NCBI GenBank assembly: GCA_037137375.1
Contig: JBAXKJ010000017.1
Coordinates: 1-64,000 of the forward strand
Reading direction: 5' to 3'
Length of the DNA stretch: 64,000 bases
Source of the DNA: CAINVV01 sp037137375
GTDB lineage: Bacteria > Bacteroidota > Bacteroidia > Bacteroidales > Prolixibacteraceae
In this document: positions 27,187 through 35,740 of the stretch, one piece after another
Layout of the letters: every line of letters starts with the position of its first letter
How positions within the stretch are numbered: the stretch's first letter is position 1
Notes under the pieces: model-generated
What the model was told of the DNA's origin: nothing
Databases searched by the model: none
Seen by the model: only the letters and a program-made list of their open reading frames with translations
Made by a program: the position numbers and the translations under genes

Positions 27187-28362
27187 TTAATACCACGGAT
27201 GATCTTTTACCCTGACAATACCAGGCTTACCCTCAGAACCGAGGATCGTCCTGCCCCCTAACCAGTTATCTGCCCTGACTTTTGAAAAATTCTTCTGTTC
27301 CGGGTCGAAACTGTTCACCCGCACAAACCCGGATGAATGTATATAGGATCCATTGCCCAGGTAAAATCCCACATGTGTGGCTTTTGCCGGACGATCTCCT
27401 TCTGCTTTCTTGCCAAAGAAAATCAGGTCTCCTTCTTTTAGTTGGGTGTATCCGCTTTGTGGATCAGTGAATGCTCCATGTCGAAATTGCAGTGATGCAT
27501 CACGAGCCAGTATGATCCCATTCAAAAAATAGACGGTCTTGACAAAACCACTGCAATCGATGCCTTTCGTCGAGGTTCCTCCCCATAAATAAGGCCTTCC
27601 CATCAACGTTTTGGCATAATTACTCAGAACAGCTGGGGTGGTGGCCGGATTCATTTTCCATTGATCAAAATCCATTGTATCACCTACCGGGATAGCTAAT
27701 CTACGGCCGTCCGGCATCTCCAAAACCGTTGCAGTTTTGTTGGTTTCTACCAGTTTCAGGATGCTTCCGGCTACCAGATCCGTGACAGCCTCTTTCGTTG
27801 AAGGATCATATCCGGTTCCGGACACAGGAAGATAAAATGCTCTTTTGTTGTTTCGCCAGGAGACCAAACCAGCAGAGTCTGTTTGGAAGAGCGCATCATC
27901 ATCCACCCATCCGATATAGCGGTCGGGGGTCTGAATCAGCGTCCAGTGATTTTGTTTCTTCAACAACTTTACTGGAGTTCCCAGAATTGCTTGTGTAGCC
28001 ATTTCGGCATCATGACCGGGGGCCGTTCTGACATTGCAGACGCTGATATTCACGAGTCCCCAAATAGAATTACCTAATGTCTTGTCCGGTAACAACCTGA
28101 TACTATCTACGATGGAAAACTTCGCATCTTTCAAGCCTTTTAGTAGCGCTTGCCTGGCTCCGGAGTTAGTTGTCTCGCCTAAAACCACAAGAGAGGATCC
28201 TTCTTTTTGGAACTTGATTTTGTATAAGTCTTCTCTTGTATCAGGGATATACTGACCGGCAATAGTTTTTGAGATCTTGTCAGCCTCTTGTAAATCTGAG
28301 ACATTAGAATGACAAGCCGCAAGGATTAAAATACAAGCCAGACTGAAGACGAAACGAATCAT
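27187..28362 (-). CDS. NlpC/P60 endopeptidase lipoprotein (YkfC-like gamma-D-Glu-diamino acid endopeptidase)
   Basis: 391 residues with lipobox LAACHSN (Cys about 17). Two SH3-like segments follow (about 105-160: ISVCNVRTAPGHDAE, WVDDDALF; and about 170-235), then the NlpC/P60 domain (about 250-375). The catalytic Cys is in STKGIDCSGFVKTVYF (Cys270) and the His in KATHVGFYLG (about 330), with an Asp/His polar residue in GSYIHSSG. Architecture equals that of YkfC and its Bacteroides relatives, which cut between gamma-D-Glu and the diamino acid and leave L-Ala-D-Glu. That product is the substrate of the epimerase encoded 18 bp downstream, a convincing functional pair. Confidence 0.92.
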   Translation of the reverse strand: MIRFVFSLACILILAACHSNVSDLQEADKISKTIAGQYIPDTREDLYKIKFQKEGSSLVVLGETTNSGARQALLKGLKDAKFSIVDSIRLLPDKTLGNSIWGLVNISVCNVRTAPGHDAEMATQAILGTPVKLLKKQNHWTLIQTPDRYIGWVDDDALFQTDSAGLVSWRNNKRAFYLPVSGTGYDPSTKEAVTDLVAGSILKLVETNKTATVLEMPDGRRLAIPVGDTMDFDQWKMNPATTPAVLSNYAKTLMGRPYLWGGTSTKGIDCSGFVKTVYFLNGIILARDASLQFRHGAFTDPQSGYTQLKEGDLIFFGKKAEGDRPAKATHVGFYLGNGSYIHSSGFVRVNSFDPEQKNFSKVRADNWLGGRTILGSEGKPGIVRVKDHPWY

Positions 28363-28520
28363 AAACTATGTTTGGTATTACAGATTAAATAAGTCAAACT
28401 ATCACCACCCGCTTTATCCTCTTTGTCAAAAGAAAAGTTCAATACTTTGACCAGATTAGTGGGTACTAATATAACAAATTTTTACATATTTTAAGAAATT
28501 CTGTAAGATATAATACCAAT
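28363..28520. promoter_or_regulatory. 158-bp regulatory gap with inverted repeats, between the two halves of the salvage operon
   Basis: The largest internal break in the minus-strand locus. TTGGTATTA (28372-28380) and its exact complement TAATACCAA (28511-28519) sit at the two ends. ATTAGT-GGGT-ACTAAT (28455-28470) is a 6-bp inverted repeat with 4-nt spacer. GTCAAAAG (28425-28432) and CTTTGAC (28445-28451) form a weak hairpin. FadR-type regulators bind GT...AC palindromes, so these are candidate operators. No full TAnnTTTG promoter was found; CAAACTA at 28394 is one base short of one on the minus strand. Confidence 0.4.
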
Positions 28521-31517
28521 TTAATTATTTGTCATATTATTGTATATAACACGCTGAATTTCAGTGCGTACATTCAGGTCACTTATCTTGTTGTTATCCC
28601 GTGTTGGAAAGACTCTGTTGGATAGAAAAATGTATACCAGCTGATATTTTGGATCGATCCATACAAACGTGCCTGTATAACCCGAATGTCCAAAACTTTC
28701 GGGCGATGCAGCCTTAATTGGATAGGCTGCTTTCTCACTCAGCGTAGCATTGTTGAGGGAGGGTTTATCGAAGCCTAAGCCACGGCGATTTTTATTCTGC
28801 GGGAATTGTACTCTGGAAAATTCCTTCATGGTGGATTCTTTCAAATATTCCCTGCCTCCATAACTTCCCATCTGAAGATACATCTGGTAAAGTTTGGCAA
28901 GATCGTTGGCCGAACCAAAGACTCCGGCATTACCCGAAATTCCTCCCAGCACGGCTGAAGATTCATCATGAACAGTCCCAAGAAGCTGCTGCTTTCTGTA
29001 ATAAGTATCTTTTTCTGTGGGTATGATCTCGTCATCGGTAAATTTTTTATCCGGATTATAGGTGATGCGGTAGGCACCCAAAGGTTTATAGAAATTGTTG
29101 TCCAGTGTCTCGATGAAAGACACTCCGGAAATGCCGGATGTAATTTTAGGGGTCATCACGAACGGGAGATCGCTGTAAACGTAAGTTCCTCTTGATTTCA
29201 GAGCCGATTTACGGATGGTTTTATAGACGGTTTCTGGGAACCTGTTATCCAGATAAAGCCCCTTGGCGACTTCAAGCGTATGCTTCTGATCGGCCTCAAA
29301 AGAATACCAATCGGGAGATATCTTCCCATCTTTTAGAGATTTTTTCCAAAAAGGAATGAAGGGAGTGAGTCCGGATTGATGGGATAAAAGTTCCCTTACG
29401 GTGATATCCGACTTATTGGAGCGGTGAAAGAGCCGGTTCTTCCATTCAGGATAGTAGGTGGAAACGAATTCATCCGGATTTACCTTTCCCTCATCATAAA
29501 GCTTTAACCAGGCAGGCAGGCCCCCGGTGATCTTGGACACGGAAGCGAGATCGAAGAGGTCATTCTCCTTCACGGGCATGATATTGTCATAAGTGTGATA
29601 GCCGTAAGGTTTACTGAAAATAACTTTACCATCCTTGGCTACTAGTACATTGCATCCCGGGAAAGCCTTTTTTTCCAAAGCCTGAAAGACGATGGAGTCA
29701 ATTTCCCGCTTCAACCGGAAAGAATTAATTCCGACTTCTTCGGGAATGGTATATTTCAGACGGATCTTATGCTGAAGCTCTAACCCACTGCCCATTGCGA
29801 ATTTTCCGGGTACGGTAACCGGGAGTTTGCCTTTTGCGGTGATGCCTCCGAAAATCAGCTGGGCGGAGAGTTCCTGAGCCAGTGAATCATCCTGATAGGC
29901 AAGCAGTAAGCCATCCATCGACAAAGGTGACCGCAGTTCTCCCATTCCATAGGGGTTGCCAAAAATTACGGCGATGCTTCCCGGTTTTTTGGAGAGAAAA
30001 GTACAAATGGAATCGAGCCCGTCAGTAACTCCGTAAGGTCTGCCGATCCTTTGCGGCCGGGGGGCGCCCGCCTGCATCGACTTGCGCAACTTATTCTCGA
30101 AAATCGAATGTATTCCCGCAATGACCACATCGTAATCCTTGAGTTTCTTTTGCAACTCAAGACATTCTGAATCAGAAAAATCCATTTTCAGTTGAAAAAA
30201 ATCCATGCGGGTATATTTTGCCAGCATACGCTGGAAAGGGGTAATCTTTTCACTTCCGATGGAGACAGCAGCGATACGGGTACTTTCTAGATGTCCGACC
30301 GGTAGGATCCCCCGATTGTTGTTTAGCAGAGTAAGGGATGATTCGATGATTTTTCTTTTGATCAGCTCTGCCTTTGGAGAATTGATATCGCTCAGTAGAT
30401 TGTTGATTTCAATCACCGATGGATGGTTCAATCCGCACCAGAGTTTGGCGGCGAGTACTTTTCTGCATTTCAGTTCCAGTTCTTCCTGCGATAATTCTTT
30501 AGATTTTACCGCTTCGGCAATGGCTTTTACAGCAATTTCGAGATCTGCCGGATATTCCACGACATCGTTGCCTGCTTTTAACGCCAGAACCTCTAATCTG
30601 CCCGGTTTTTCGAATGATTTTGCACCATTCATATTCATGGCATCCGTGATCACGAGTCCCTTGAATTGCCAATCTTTGTGGAGAATCTGGTCCACAATAA
30701 TATTTGACATGCTCGATGGAACACCAGAGGGATCAAGTTCCGGAACATTGAGGTGTGCCGTCATGACACAACCAATTCCTGCGTCGGACAACTTACGAAA
30801 GGGAAATAATTCGCGCGAATTGAGCCGTTCTCTAGTGTAGGGCAACAAAGGCAGAAGTAAATGCGAATCGGTTTTTGTATCACCATGACCTGGATAATGT
30901 TTGGCTGTGGCCATGATTCCATTTTCCTGAAGGCCACGCATATAGGCCAAGCTAAATTTGGTTACCTGTTCTGTTGACTCGCCAAAAGACCGTAATCCGA
31001 TGATCGGATTCGAGGGTTCGGTGTTGATATCGCACACCGGGCCAAGGTCAATATGAATACCGATGCGTTTCATCTGGTTCGCAATTTCATGGGCAGTTTC
31101 CCTGATCAGCATTGTGTCACCAGTGGCACCCATGGCCATTGTATAAGGAAAGGGCATGATGCCGGGTAAACGCATGCTGATTCCCCACTCGGAGTCCATC
31201 ACAACAAGCAGAGGGGTCGAAGTGATGGATTGGTAAAAGTTGGTCAGGTTCGCCTGTGTAATCGGTTCCCCTTCGAAAAAAATGATGGCTCCCGGACGAA
31301 ATCTTTTTATCAGTTCAGCATCTTTCAACTGTTTGGCCAGGTTATTCTTTGCGGTAACGTCGATCCATAACAACTGACCAATCCGCTGCTCGGCAGTCAG
31401 GGATTGATATACCGAATCCACCCAGGGATGGTGCAATAATTTCGAAAGATCTATCTGGGCATGAAGTGCCTGAGTACAAAAAATAAATATTATCAGAAGT
31501 AGTTTTTTCATAGTCAT
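28521..31517 (-). CDS. GH3 beta-N-acetylglucosaminidase (NagZ) fused to a serine beta-lactamase-fold domain
   Basis: 998 residues, about three times the size of proteobacterial NagZ. Signal peptide 1-20; GH3 domain about 30-370 with the NagZ signature KHYPGHGDTKTDSH (206-219, catalytic Asp/His dyad) and nucleophile Asp292 in VITDAMNM; GH3 C-terminal domain about 385-575; then a class C/serine-hydrolase domain (about 600-990) with SVSK (Ser659-Lys662), YSD (781-783, Tyr general base) and a C-terminal FGHSGYTG. NagZ removes GlcNAc from GlcNAc-(anhydro)MurNAc-peptide; here a signal peptide places it in the periplasm. The hydrolase half could act as a DD-peptidase or amidase on the same muropeptide. 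Ends 3 bp from ampG. Confidence 0.93.
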   Translation of the reverse strand: MTMKKLLLIIFIFCTQALHAQIDLSKLLHHPWVDSVYQSLTAEQRIGQLLWIDVTAKNNLAKQLKDAELIKRFRPGAIIFFEGEPITQANLTNFYQSITSTPLLVVMDSEWGISMRLPGIMPFPYTMAMGATGDTMLIRETAHEIANQMKRIGIHIDLGPVCDINTEPSNPIIGLRSFGESTEQVTKFSLAYMRGLQENGIMATAKHYPGHGDTKTDSHLLLPLLPYTRERLNSRELFPFRKLSDAGIGCVMTAHLNVPELDPSGVPSSMSNIIVDQILHKDWQFKGLVITDAMNMNGAKSFEKPGRLEVLALKAGNDVVEYPADLEIAVKAIAEAVKSKELSQEELELKCRKVLAAKLWCGLNHPSVIEINNLLSDINSPKAELIKRKIIESSLTLLNNNRGILPVGHLESTRIAAVSIGSEKITPFQRMLAKYTRMDFFQLKMDFSDSECLELQKKLKDYDVVIAGIHSIFENKLRKSMQAGAPRPQRIGRPYGVTDGLDSICTFLSKKPGSIAVIFGNPYGMGELRSPLSMDGLLLAYQDDSLAQELSAQLIFGGITAKGKLPVTVPGKFAMGSGLELQHKIRLKYTIPEEVGINSFRLKREIDSIVFQALEKKAFPGCNVLVAKDGKVIFSKPYGYHTYDNIMPVKENDLFDLASVSKITGGLPAWLKLYDEGKVNPDEFVSTYYPEWKNRLFHRSNKSDITVRELLSHQSGLTPFIPFWKKSLKDGKISPDWYSFEADQKHTLEVAKGLYLDNRFPETVYKTIRKSALKSRGTYVYSDLPFVMTPKITSGISGVSFIETLDNNFYKPLGAYRITYNPDKKFTDDEIIPTEKDTYYRKQQLLGTVHDESSAVLGGISGNAGVFGSANDLAKLYQMYLQMGSYGGREYLKESTMKEFSRVQFPQNKNRRGLGFDKPSLNNATLSEKAAYPIKAASPESFGHSGYTGTFVWIDPKYQLVYIFLSNRVFPTRDNNKISDLNVRTEIQRVIYNNMTNN

Positions 31518-31520
31518 ATT

Positions 31521-33386
31521 CTATGCCTCATTTTTCACTTTCTTTCCGAACTCAGGCTTAACATTCAGGAAGAATACTGGAATCATGCCGGGTATCATGC
31601 AAAGCATTACCCAGACGAAGAAATTCTTATACCCGACAATTTCCTGCAACCAGCCGGAAAACATGCCTGGAAGCATCATGCCAAGTGCCATAAATCCTGT
31701 GGCAATCGCAAAATGAGCTGTTTTATTTGCCCCTTCGGAAATATAAATCATGTACAGCATATAAGCAGTAAACCCAAAGCCATAGCTGAACTGTTCAATT
31801 GCCGCGCACAAGCTGATAACAAGATAATTGGTCGGTTGTACGAATGCCATAAAAACGTAAGCAGCATGTGGTATATTGATTGCCAGCACCATCCACCAAA
31901 GCCAATATCTGAATCCCTTCCGGGAAGCTGCCAGTCCGCCGAGAATGCCCCCTGCCGTCAGGGCGAGTATGCCAAATGTTCCATAAATCAGGCCAACTTC
32001 TCCTGTCGTAAGACCGAGGCCTCCAAGTTGCCTGGAATCCAGCATAAAGGGGGATGCCATCTTGATCAGCTGTGCCTCCCCAAGCCGGTAGAACATCAGA
32101 AACGAAAGAATTACCCAGATCTCTTTTCTCTTGAAAAAGGAGGTAAATGCCTTGAAAAATGCTCCAAAAAGATTCTCTCCACCCTGTACAACTCTTTGAT
32201 CTGTAATCGGATATGGAAGAATAAATCTGTGGTAGAAGGAGAAAATCACGAATAGTACGGCCAAAATGATGAAGGTAATACTCCATGCCAGATGGATATT
32301 GCCAGAGGTTCCTCTGAATTGTGCATCGGTATTGGTTGTGAGTTTAGGATCGGCCTGAATCAACAGATACGCCGGCTTCTCCCAGTTTTCGAGGTTGAAG
32401 GCAAGACGCTCGCCTTCGATCAGTTTAAGACTATTATCGCCGCTCTTAAATTTGAAGTTGAGTATCATTTCTTTACCGGCTTCAGGCTTTCCATTCAACC
32501 GGATGGCCGCTACCGCGATATTGCCTGCAAATTGCCCTGCAGATTTTGTGACCTCCGTTTTCTGAAAGTGTTTTTGCAGAAAATTCTTTAGTGGGGAAGA
32601 AATATAGTCTGTCCACCAGGATGTTCCATCAGCGGAATTTACTGCCAATTGCTGTCTGCCGTTGCCGACAAAGCCGTTGGAAAGGTTGTGACTGACGACA
32701 ATTTTCCTGATCGAATCCACTTGATTTGTAGGAATATTTTGAGTGGAGAGCGTTAAGTCTGAGGGGAAAGTCGAAAAATAGGCATTTCCGGATGCCGAAG
32801 TGGAGGCATCTTTGACAATATCCGGAATGGAGATGGTTGAAGAATAGCCAGGTACCGCCTTCACATTGACTTCGATAGGAGGCAATCCGGTGGCGGTCTC
32901 AAAATATCCCGCCAGAATAATGAGTAACCCCTGACCCGTAATCATGGCGATGCGGTAGAAGGTACTGCGGATTCCTACAAAATAAGCCTGCTGGTGTTCA
33001 TTTAATCCAAGCATGTAAAACCCATCAGCCGATATATCATGCGTGGCAGAACTAAAAGCGAGCAGCCAAAGGAAAATGAGCGTGACTTTGAAAAATCCGG
33101 GCATTGGGATGGCGAGCGCAACTCCTCCCAGACCGGCTCCTATCAGCAGTTGCATCACGATGATCCACCATCTTTTGGTCTTGAAAAGGTCTACAACTGG
33201 GCTCCATAATGGCTTTATGACCCAGGGAAGATATAACCAGCTGGTATACAATGCAATATCTGTGTTTGAGATTCCCAGTCTCTTGAACATGATCACTGCG
33301 ACGGTCATAGCTACCACATAAGGAATCCCCTCAGCAAAATAAAGCGTTGGTATCCAGGCCCATGGATTGCGGGTAGTTCTTTTCAT
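31521..33386 (-). CDS. ampG: AmpG-like muropeptide MFS permease with large periplasmic insertion
   Basis: 621 residues from the ATG at 33386 (MKRTTRNPWAWIPTLYFAEGIPY, the usual AmpG start); an in-frame ATG at 33416 would overlap the upstream gene by 11 bp. AmpG marks are FAEGIPY, the Asp in GISNTDIALYTS, LPWVIKPLWSP and SATHDISADGFYM. Counting from 33416, about 200 residues (roughly 175-377) sit between helices 5 and 6, that is on the periplasmic side. They are predicted to be beta-rich and hydrophilic, with motifs such as SWWTDYISSPLKNFL and GKEMILNFKFKSGDNSLKL. The remaining helices run from 378 to the end. AmpG imports GlcNAc-anhydroMurNAc-peptides. Tightly packed with nagZ (3 bp). Confidence 0.88.
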   Translation of the reverse strand: MKRTTRNPWAWIPTLYFAEGIPYVVAMTVAVIMFKRLGISNTDIALYTSWLYLPWVIKPLWSPVVDLFKTKRWWIIVMQLLIGAGLGGVALAIPMPGFFKVTLIFLWLLAFSSATHDISADGFYMLGLNEHQQAYFVGIRSTFYRIAMITGQGLLIILAGYFETATGLPPIEVNVKAVPGYSSTISIPDIVKDASTSASGNAYFSTFPSDLTLSTQNIPTNQVDSIRKIVVSHNLSNGFVGNGRQQLAVNSADGTSWWTDYISSPLKNFLQKHFQKTEVTKSAGQFAGNIAVAAIRLNGKPEAGKEMILNFKFKSGDNSLKLIEGERLAFNLENWEKPAYLLIQADPKLTTNTDAQFRGTSGNIHLAWSITFIILAVLFVIFSFYHRFILPYPITDQRVVQGGENLFGAFFKAFTSFFKRKEIWVILSFLMFYRLGEAQLIKMASPFMLDSRQLGGLGLTTGEVGLIYGTFGILALTAGGILGGLAASRKGFRYWLWWMVLAINIPHAAYVFMAFVQPTNYLVISLCAAIEQFSYGFGFTAYMLYMIYISEGANKTAHFAIATGFMALGMMLPGMFSGWLQEIVGYKNFFVWVMLCMIPGMIPVFFLNVKPEFGKKVKNEA

Positions 33387-33405
33387 AAATATTTGGTTTA
33401 GTATC

Positions 33406-34737
33406 TTATCTCTCATAACTTTTCATCAGTTCTGCCCCAACAAAATAGTGCATCAGGATTTCCTCGTGTGAATAACCTTTCTCACCCATCATCGCTGCTC
33501 CGATCTGGCACAATCCTACGCCATGTCCCCATCCGGCTCCAGTCAATAAGAACTTACCAGGAATGCTCCCTTCCAACTCGCATTTATCCACCACGAAGGC
33601 AGAACTGTAGAGATGAGTCTTCGATAGCGTTTTCCTGATTTCCAGTTCTTTTCCGATGATGAGACTCTTTTTGGTCCCAACAATTTCAAGCCTGATAATT
33701 CTACCCGAATATCCCCTTTCCAATGGGATCAAATCGATGATTTCACCAAAATCGATGCCTGTTTTGCGGGCAATCAGTTGGGCTAGTTCTTCCTGTGAAT
33801 AAGTCACCTTCCACCTGTAAAAATCGAGTGTCTCCTGGTCGTAATCGTTGAGGACCTGCGACAATACTTTGTGATCCATGGTGTTGCAAAAAGCATGAGG
33901 GGATGTCCGGATCCATTTTTCGGCCTGGCGTTCAATTGTAAGGTCCTCATCAACTCCGATTTCTTCGTGCCTGTCATCCCGAAGGGCCGTCAGATAGGGA
34001 TGCACAATCGGTTCCCACACTTTTTCGAAGGTTTCAGTAATGCCGCCGCAGCTCTTGGAGAAACGTGCATCACAGACCTGTCCATCGTGCATCAGCAAAA
34101 GTCCAAACGTTTCTGTCACCGCTTTCTCCACCAGGCTGCTGGTTTGGCGGGTGATGCCCTGGTAACGCTGACAATGGTCATCGGCGCAAACATCAAAAAG
34201 TTGGTGATCCTCACGGTCGTACCAACGAACATATTCACCCTCAGTCTGATAAATGGTTTGGTATTTTTTACCGACTAATTCTCTTCCTTTCACTACCTGG
34301 GCAATCAGCCAGGATCGTGAGATGATGGCATGCGCCTTCAGCAATTCCAGGCTACTGGTGGCGCTCATTTCGGAGGAAATAACACTTATCAGATAGTCTT
34401 CCAGAGGTAAAATATTGATGGCGAGCAATTTATCGCTCTCTACCAAGAATTGCAAGGCACCCTTAAACTGCTGATTCTCTTTTCTTTCCCAGTGAAACTG
34501 AACTCCAATGGTCACATCTGACAGCTCGAAAGAGGCGCTCTCTTCATTTTTGGGTGCAAAGTAGAGTTCCTTCTCTCCGATAATTTTCCCGTTGAGATTA
34601 ATCTTCCCATCCTCAAGACGGATGACCTGATCTCCGAAATAGCTGGCGCCATTGATGTTTAAGGTATACTCTTCCCTGAAACAGAATTTGATCAGTGTTT
34701 CTGATAGGATGCCGATTCTTAGTTTGGGTTGTTCCAT
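33406..34737 (-). CDS. SpoIID/LytB-domain protein without signal peptide
   Basis: 443 residues. The SpoIID core is clear: LPLEDYLISVISSEM (Glu123 matches the catalytic Glu of SpoIID), SLELLKAHAIISRSWLIAQ (about 129-147), the SKSCGGITE block with the Cys-Gly-Gly, and the C-terminal GWGHGVGLCQIGAAMMGEKGYSHEEILMHYF. SpoIID enzymes are lytic transglycosylases that cut glycan strands lacking stem peptides. The N-terminus (MEQPKLRIGILSETLIK) has no signal sequence or membrane helix, so the protein appears cytoplasmic, unlike known SpoIID enzymes. It overlaps or abuts ampG and lies 18 bp after the DUF4922 gene. Confidence 0.88.
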   Translation of the reverse strand: MEQPKLRIGILSETLIKFCFREEYTLNINGASYFGDQVIRLEDGKINLNGKIIGEKELYFAPKNEESASFELSDVTIGVQFHWERKENQQFKGALQFLVESDKLLAINILPLEDYLISVISSEMSATSSLELLKAHAIISRSWLIAQVVKGRELVGKKYQTIYQTEGEYVRWYDREDHQLFDVCADDHCQRYQGITRQTSSLVEKAVTETFGLLLMHDGQVCDARFSKSCGGITETFEKVWEPIVHPYLTALRDDRHEEIGVDEDLTIERQAEKWIRTSPHAFCNTMDHKVLSQVLNDYDQETLDFYRWKVTYSQEELAQLIARKTGIDFGEIIDLIPLERGYSGRIIRLEIVGTKKSLIIGKELEIRKTLSKTHLYSSAFVVDKCELEGSIPGKFLLTGAGWGHGVGLCQIGAAMMGEKGYSHEEILMHYFVGAELMKSYER

Positions 34738-34755
34738 TGGGTTTTATTTCCGGGA

Positions 34756-35721
34756 TTAATTCTGAGTTACCGACAACTTGAGTTCTTTGAAAGTTGGATC
34801 ATCCAGGCTAACCTGTGAAAAAATGTCAGCAATGTCATTTCGCGATATTTTTTCAAAATCTTCCCGTCTGGGTGTGATGAAGACCCCGCCAAAATCGACA
34901 GATGCCGGACTAATCAATAACTGTGATTCATCCTTTGCGAAGAATTGTCTGGGCCTGTGCAGATTACGTGGGAATAAATGAAGTATCCATTTTCCATCAT
35001 TGAAATAACACAAGAGATTTATCATGGGTTCCACTCTTCCGGACTGGATTTCCCGGAATCGGGTATAGATCTTTAATATTGCTGCTAAACCTTCCTCTTT
35101 TGAGTCAGTTTCTAAGGAGATCATCTTGCGGAGGTATTGATCAAATGCCCAAATGGAGAGTTGATTGGAGTTAAAAATCAGGGATCCGGAGGTTTTTTTC
35201 AAAGACTCATATTCAGGTTCCACCGGCAGGAATCCGTTTTCACCTGCTTGAAAATGAAGATGATCCGGTGCCGAGGCGCCACTTTCCGGACCATTATAAA
35301 ACAGGGTGTAACCTTCCATTATCCGGGCGATATCGAACATTGCCTCCAGGCTTGAGCCGAGTAACTGGTCGATGTGCCGATTGGAAGGAATGGTAAAATG
35401 AGTCCGGAAGATAGGGAAGGGATTGACGAGTAGGATAAAATCATCAACGAGTTCAAGACTCTTCTGAACGTCCGGACGGTTTTCCTGGCATAAAAAGCAC
35501 TTTCTGGCGGCAATAGAGTCTTTGTCGACTTTAGCCGCAGAAGAACCAATCCGCTCAGGGTTAAACTGGACCCTTATTTTGAACCCATCGAAAAGAAACT
35601 CCCGCTCTTCAACCTTTTCCAGGCCGAGATAATTGTCTGCCGACAACTTCCAGGTATGGTTCTGATCCAATAGAAACTCCCTGAAACGATCACTCCCTCT
35701 CTCATTTTCCCATCTTCTCAT
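34756..35721 (-). CDS. DUF4922 protein with HIT/GalT-like nucleotidyltransferase motif
   Basis: 321 residues, no signal peptide, so cytoplasmic. Motifs in order: KCFLCQENRP (about 94-103, a Cys-x-x-Cys such as binds Zn in GalT), LLVNPFPIFRTHFTIPSNRH (about 117-136, like the NPfP..eH.lvi strand of Ap4A phosphorylase) and GASAPDHLHFQAG (about 168-180). The HxHxQ there equals the active-site His motif of GalT and GDP-L-galactose phosphorylase. The family has no assigned reaction; from the motif I infer a nucleotide-sugar phosphorylase or nucleotidyltransferase. Its start overlaps the GT2 stop by 4 bp. The first 12 residues are encoded by a purine-rich repeat (35695-35740). Confidence 0.8.
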   Translation of the reverse strand: MRRWENERGSDRFREFLLDQNHTWKLSADNYLGLEKVEEREFLFDGFKIRVQFNPERIGSSAAKVDKDSIAARKCFLCQENRPDVQKSLELVDDFILLVNPFPIFRTHFTIPSNRHIDQLLGSSLEAMFDIARIMEGYTLFYNGPESGASAPDHLHFQAGENGFLPVEPEYESLKKTSGSLIFNSNQLSIWAFDQYLRKMISLETDSKEEGLAAILKIYTRFREIQSGRVEPMINLLCYFNDGKWILHLFPRNLHRPRQFFAKDESQLLISPASVDFGGVFITPRREDFEKISRNDIADIFSQVSLDDPTFKELKLSVTQN

Positions 35722-35740
35722 CTTCCCATTTTCTCCTTTT
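35695..35740. repeat. purine-rich imperfect tandem repeat across a gene junction
   Basis: On the minus strand units of GA(G/A)AA(G/A)ATGG-type run through the last nine codons of the GT2 gene and the first about nine of the DUF4922 gene (…KEKMGR stop; start MRRWENERG). It resembles the intergenic repeats at 48843-48905 and 62661-62700. Confidence 0.5.

Noticed and set aside
30205..30840. 211-codon plus-strand open frame
   Set aside because: Antisense to the GH3 region of the NagZ fusion; no recognisable domain or signal.
31713..32286. Two long overlapping open frames, one per strand, inside ampG
   Set aside because: Both are out of frame with a well-supported permease; composition is Cys/Arg-rich noise.
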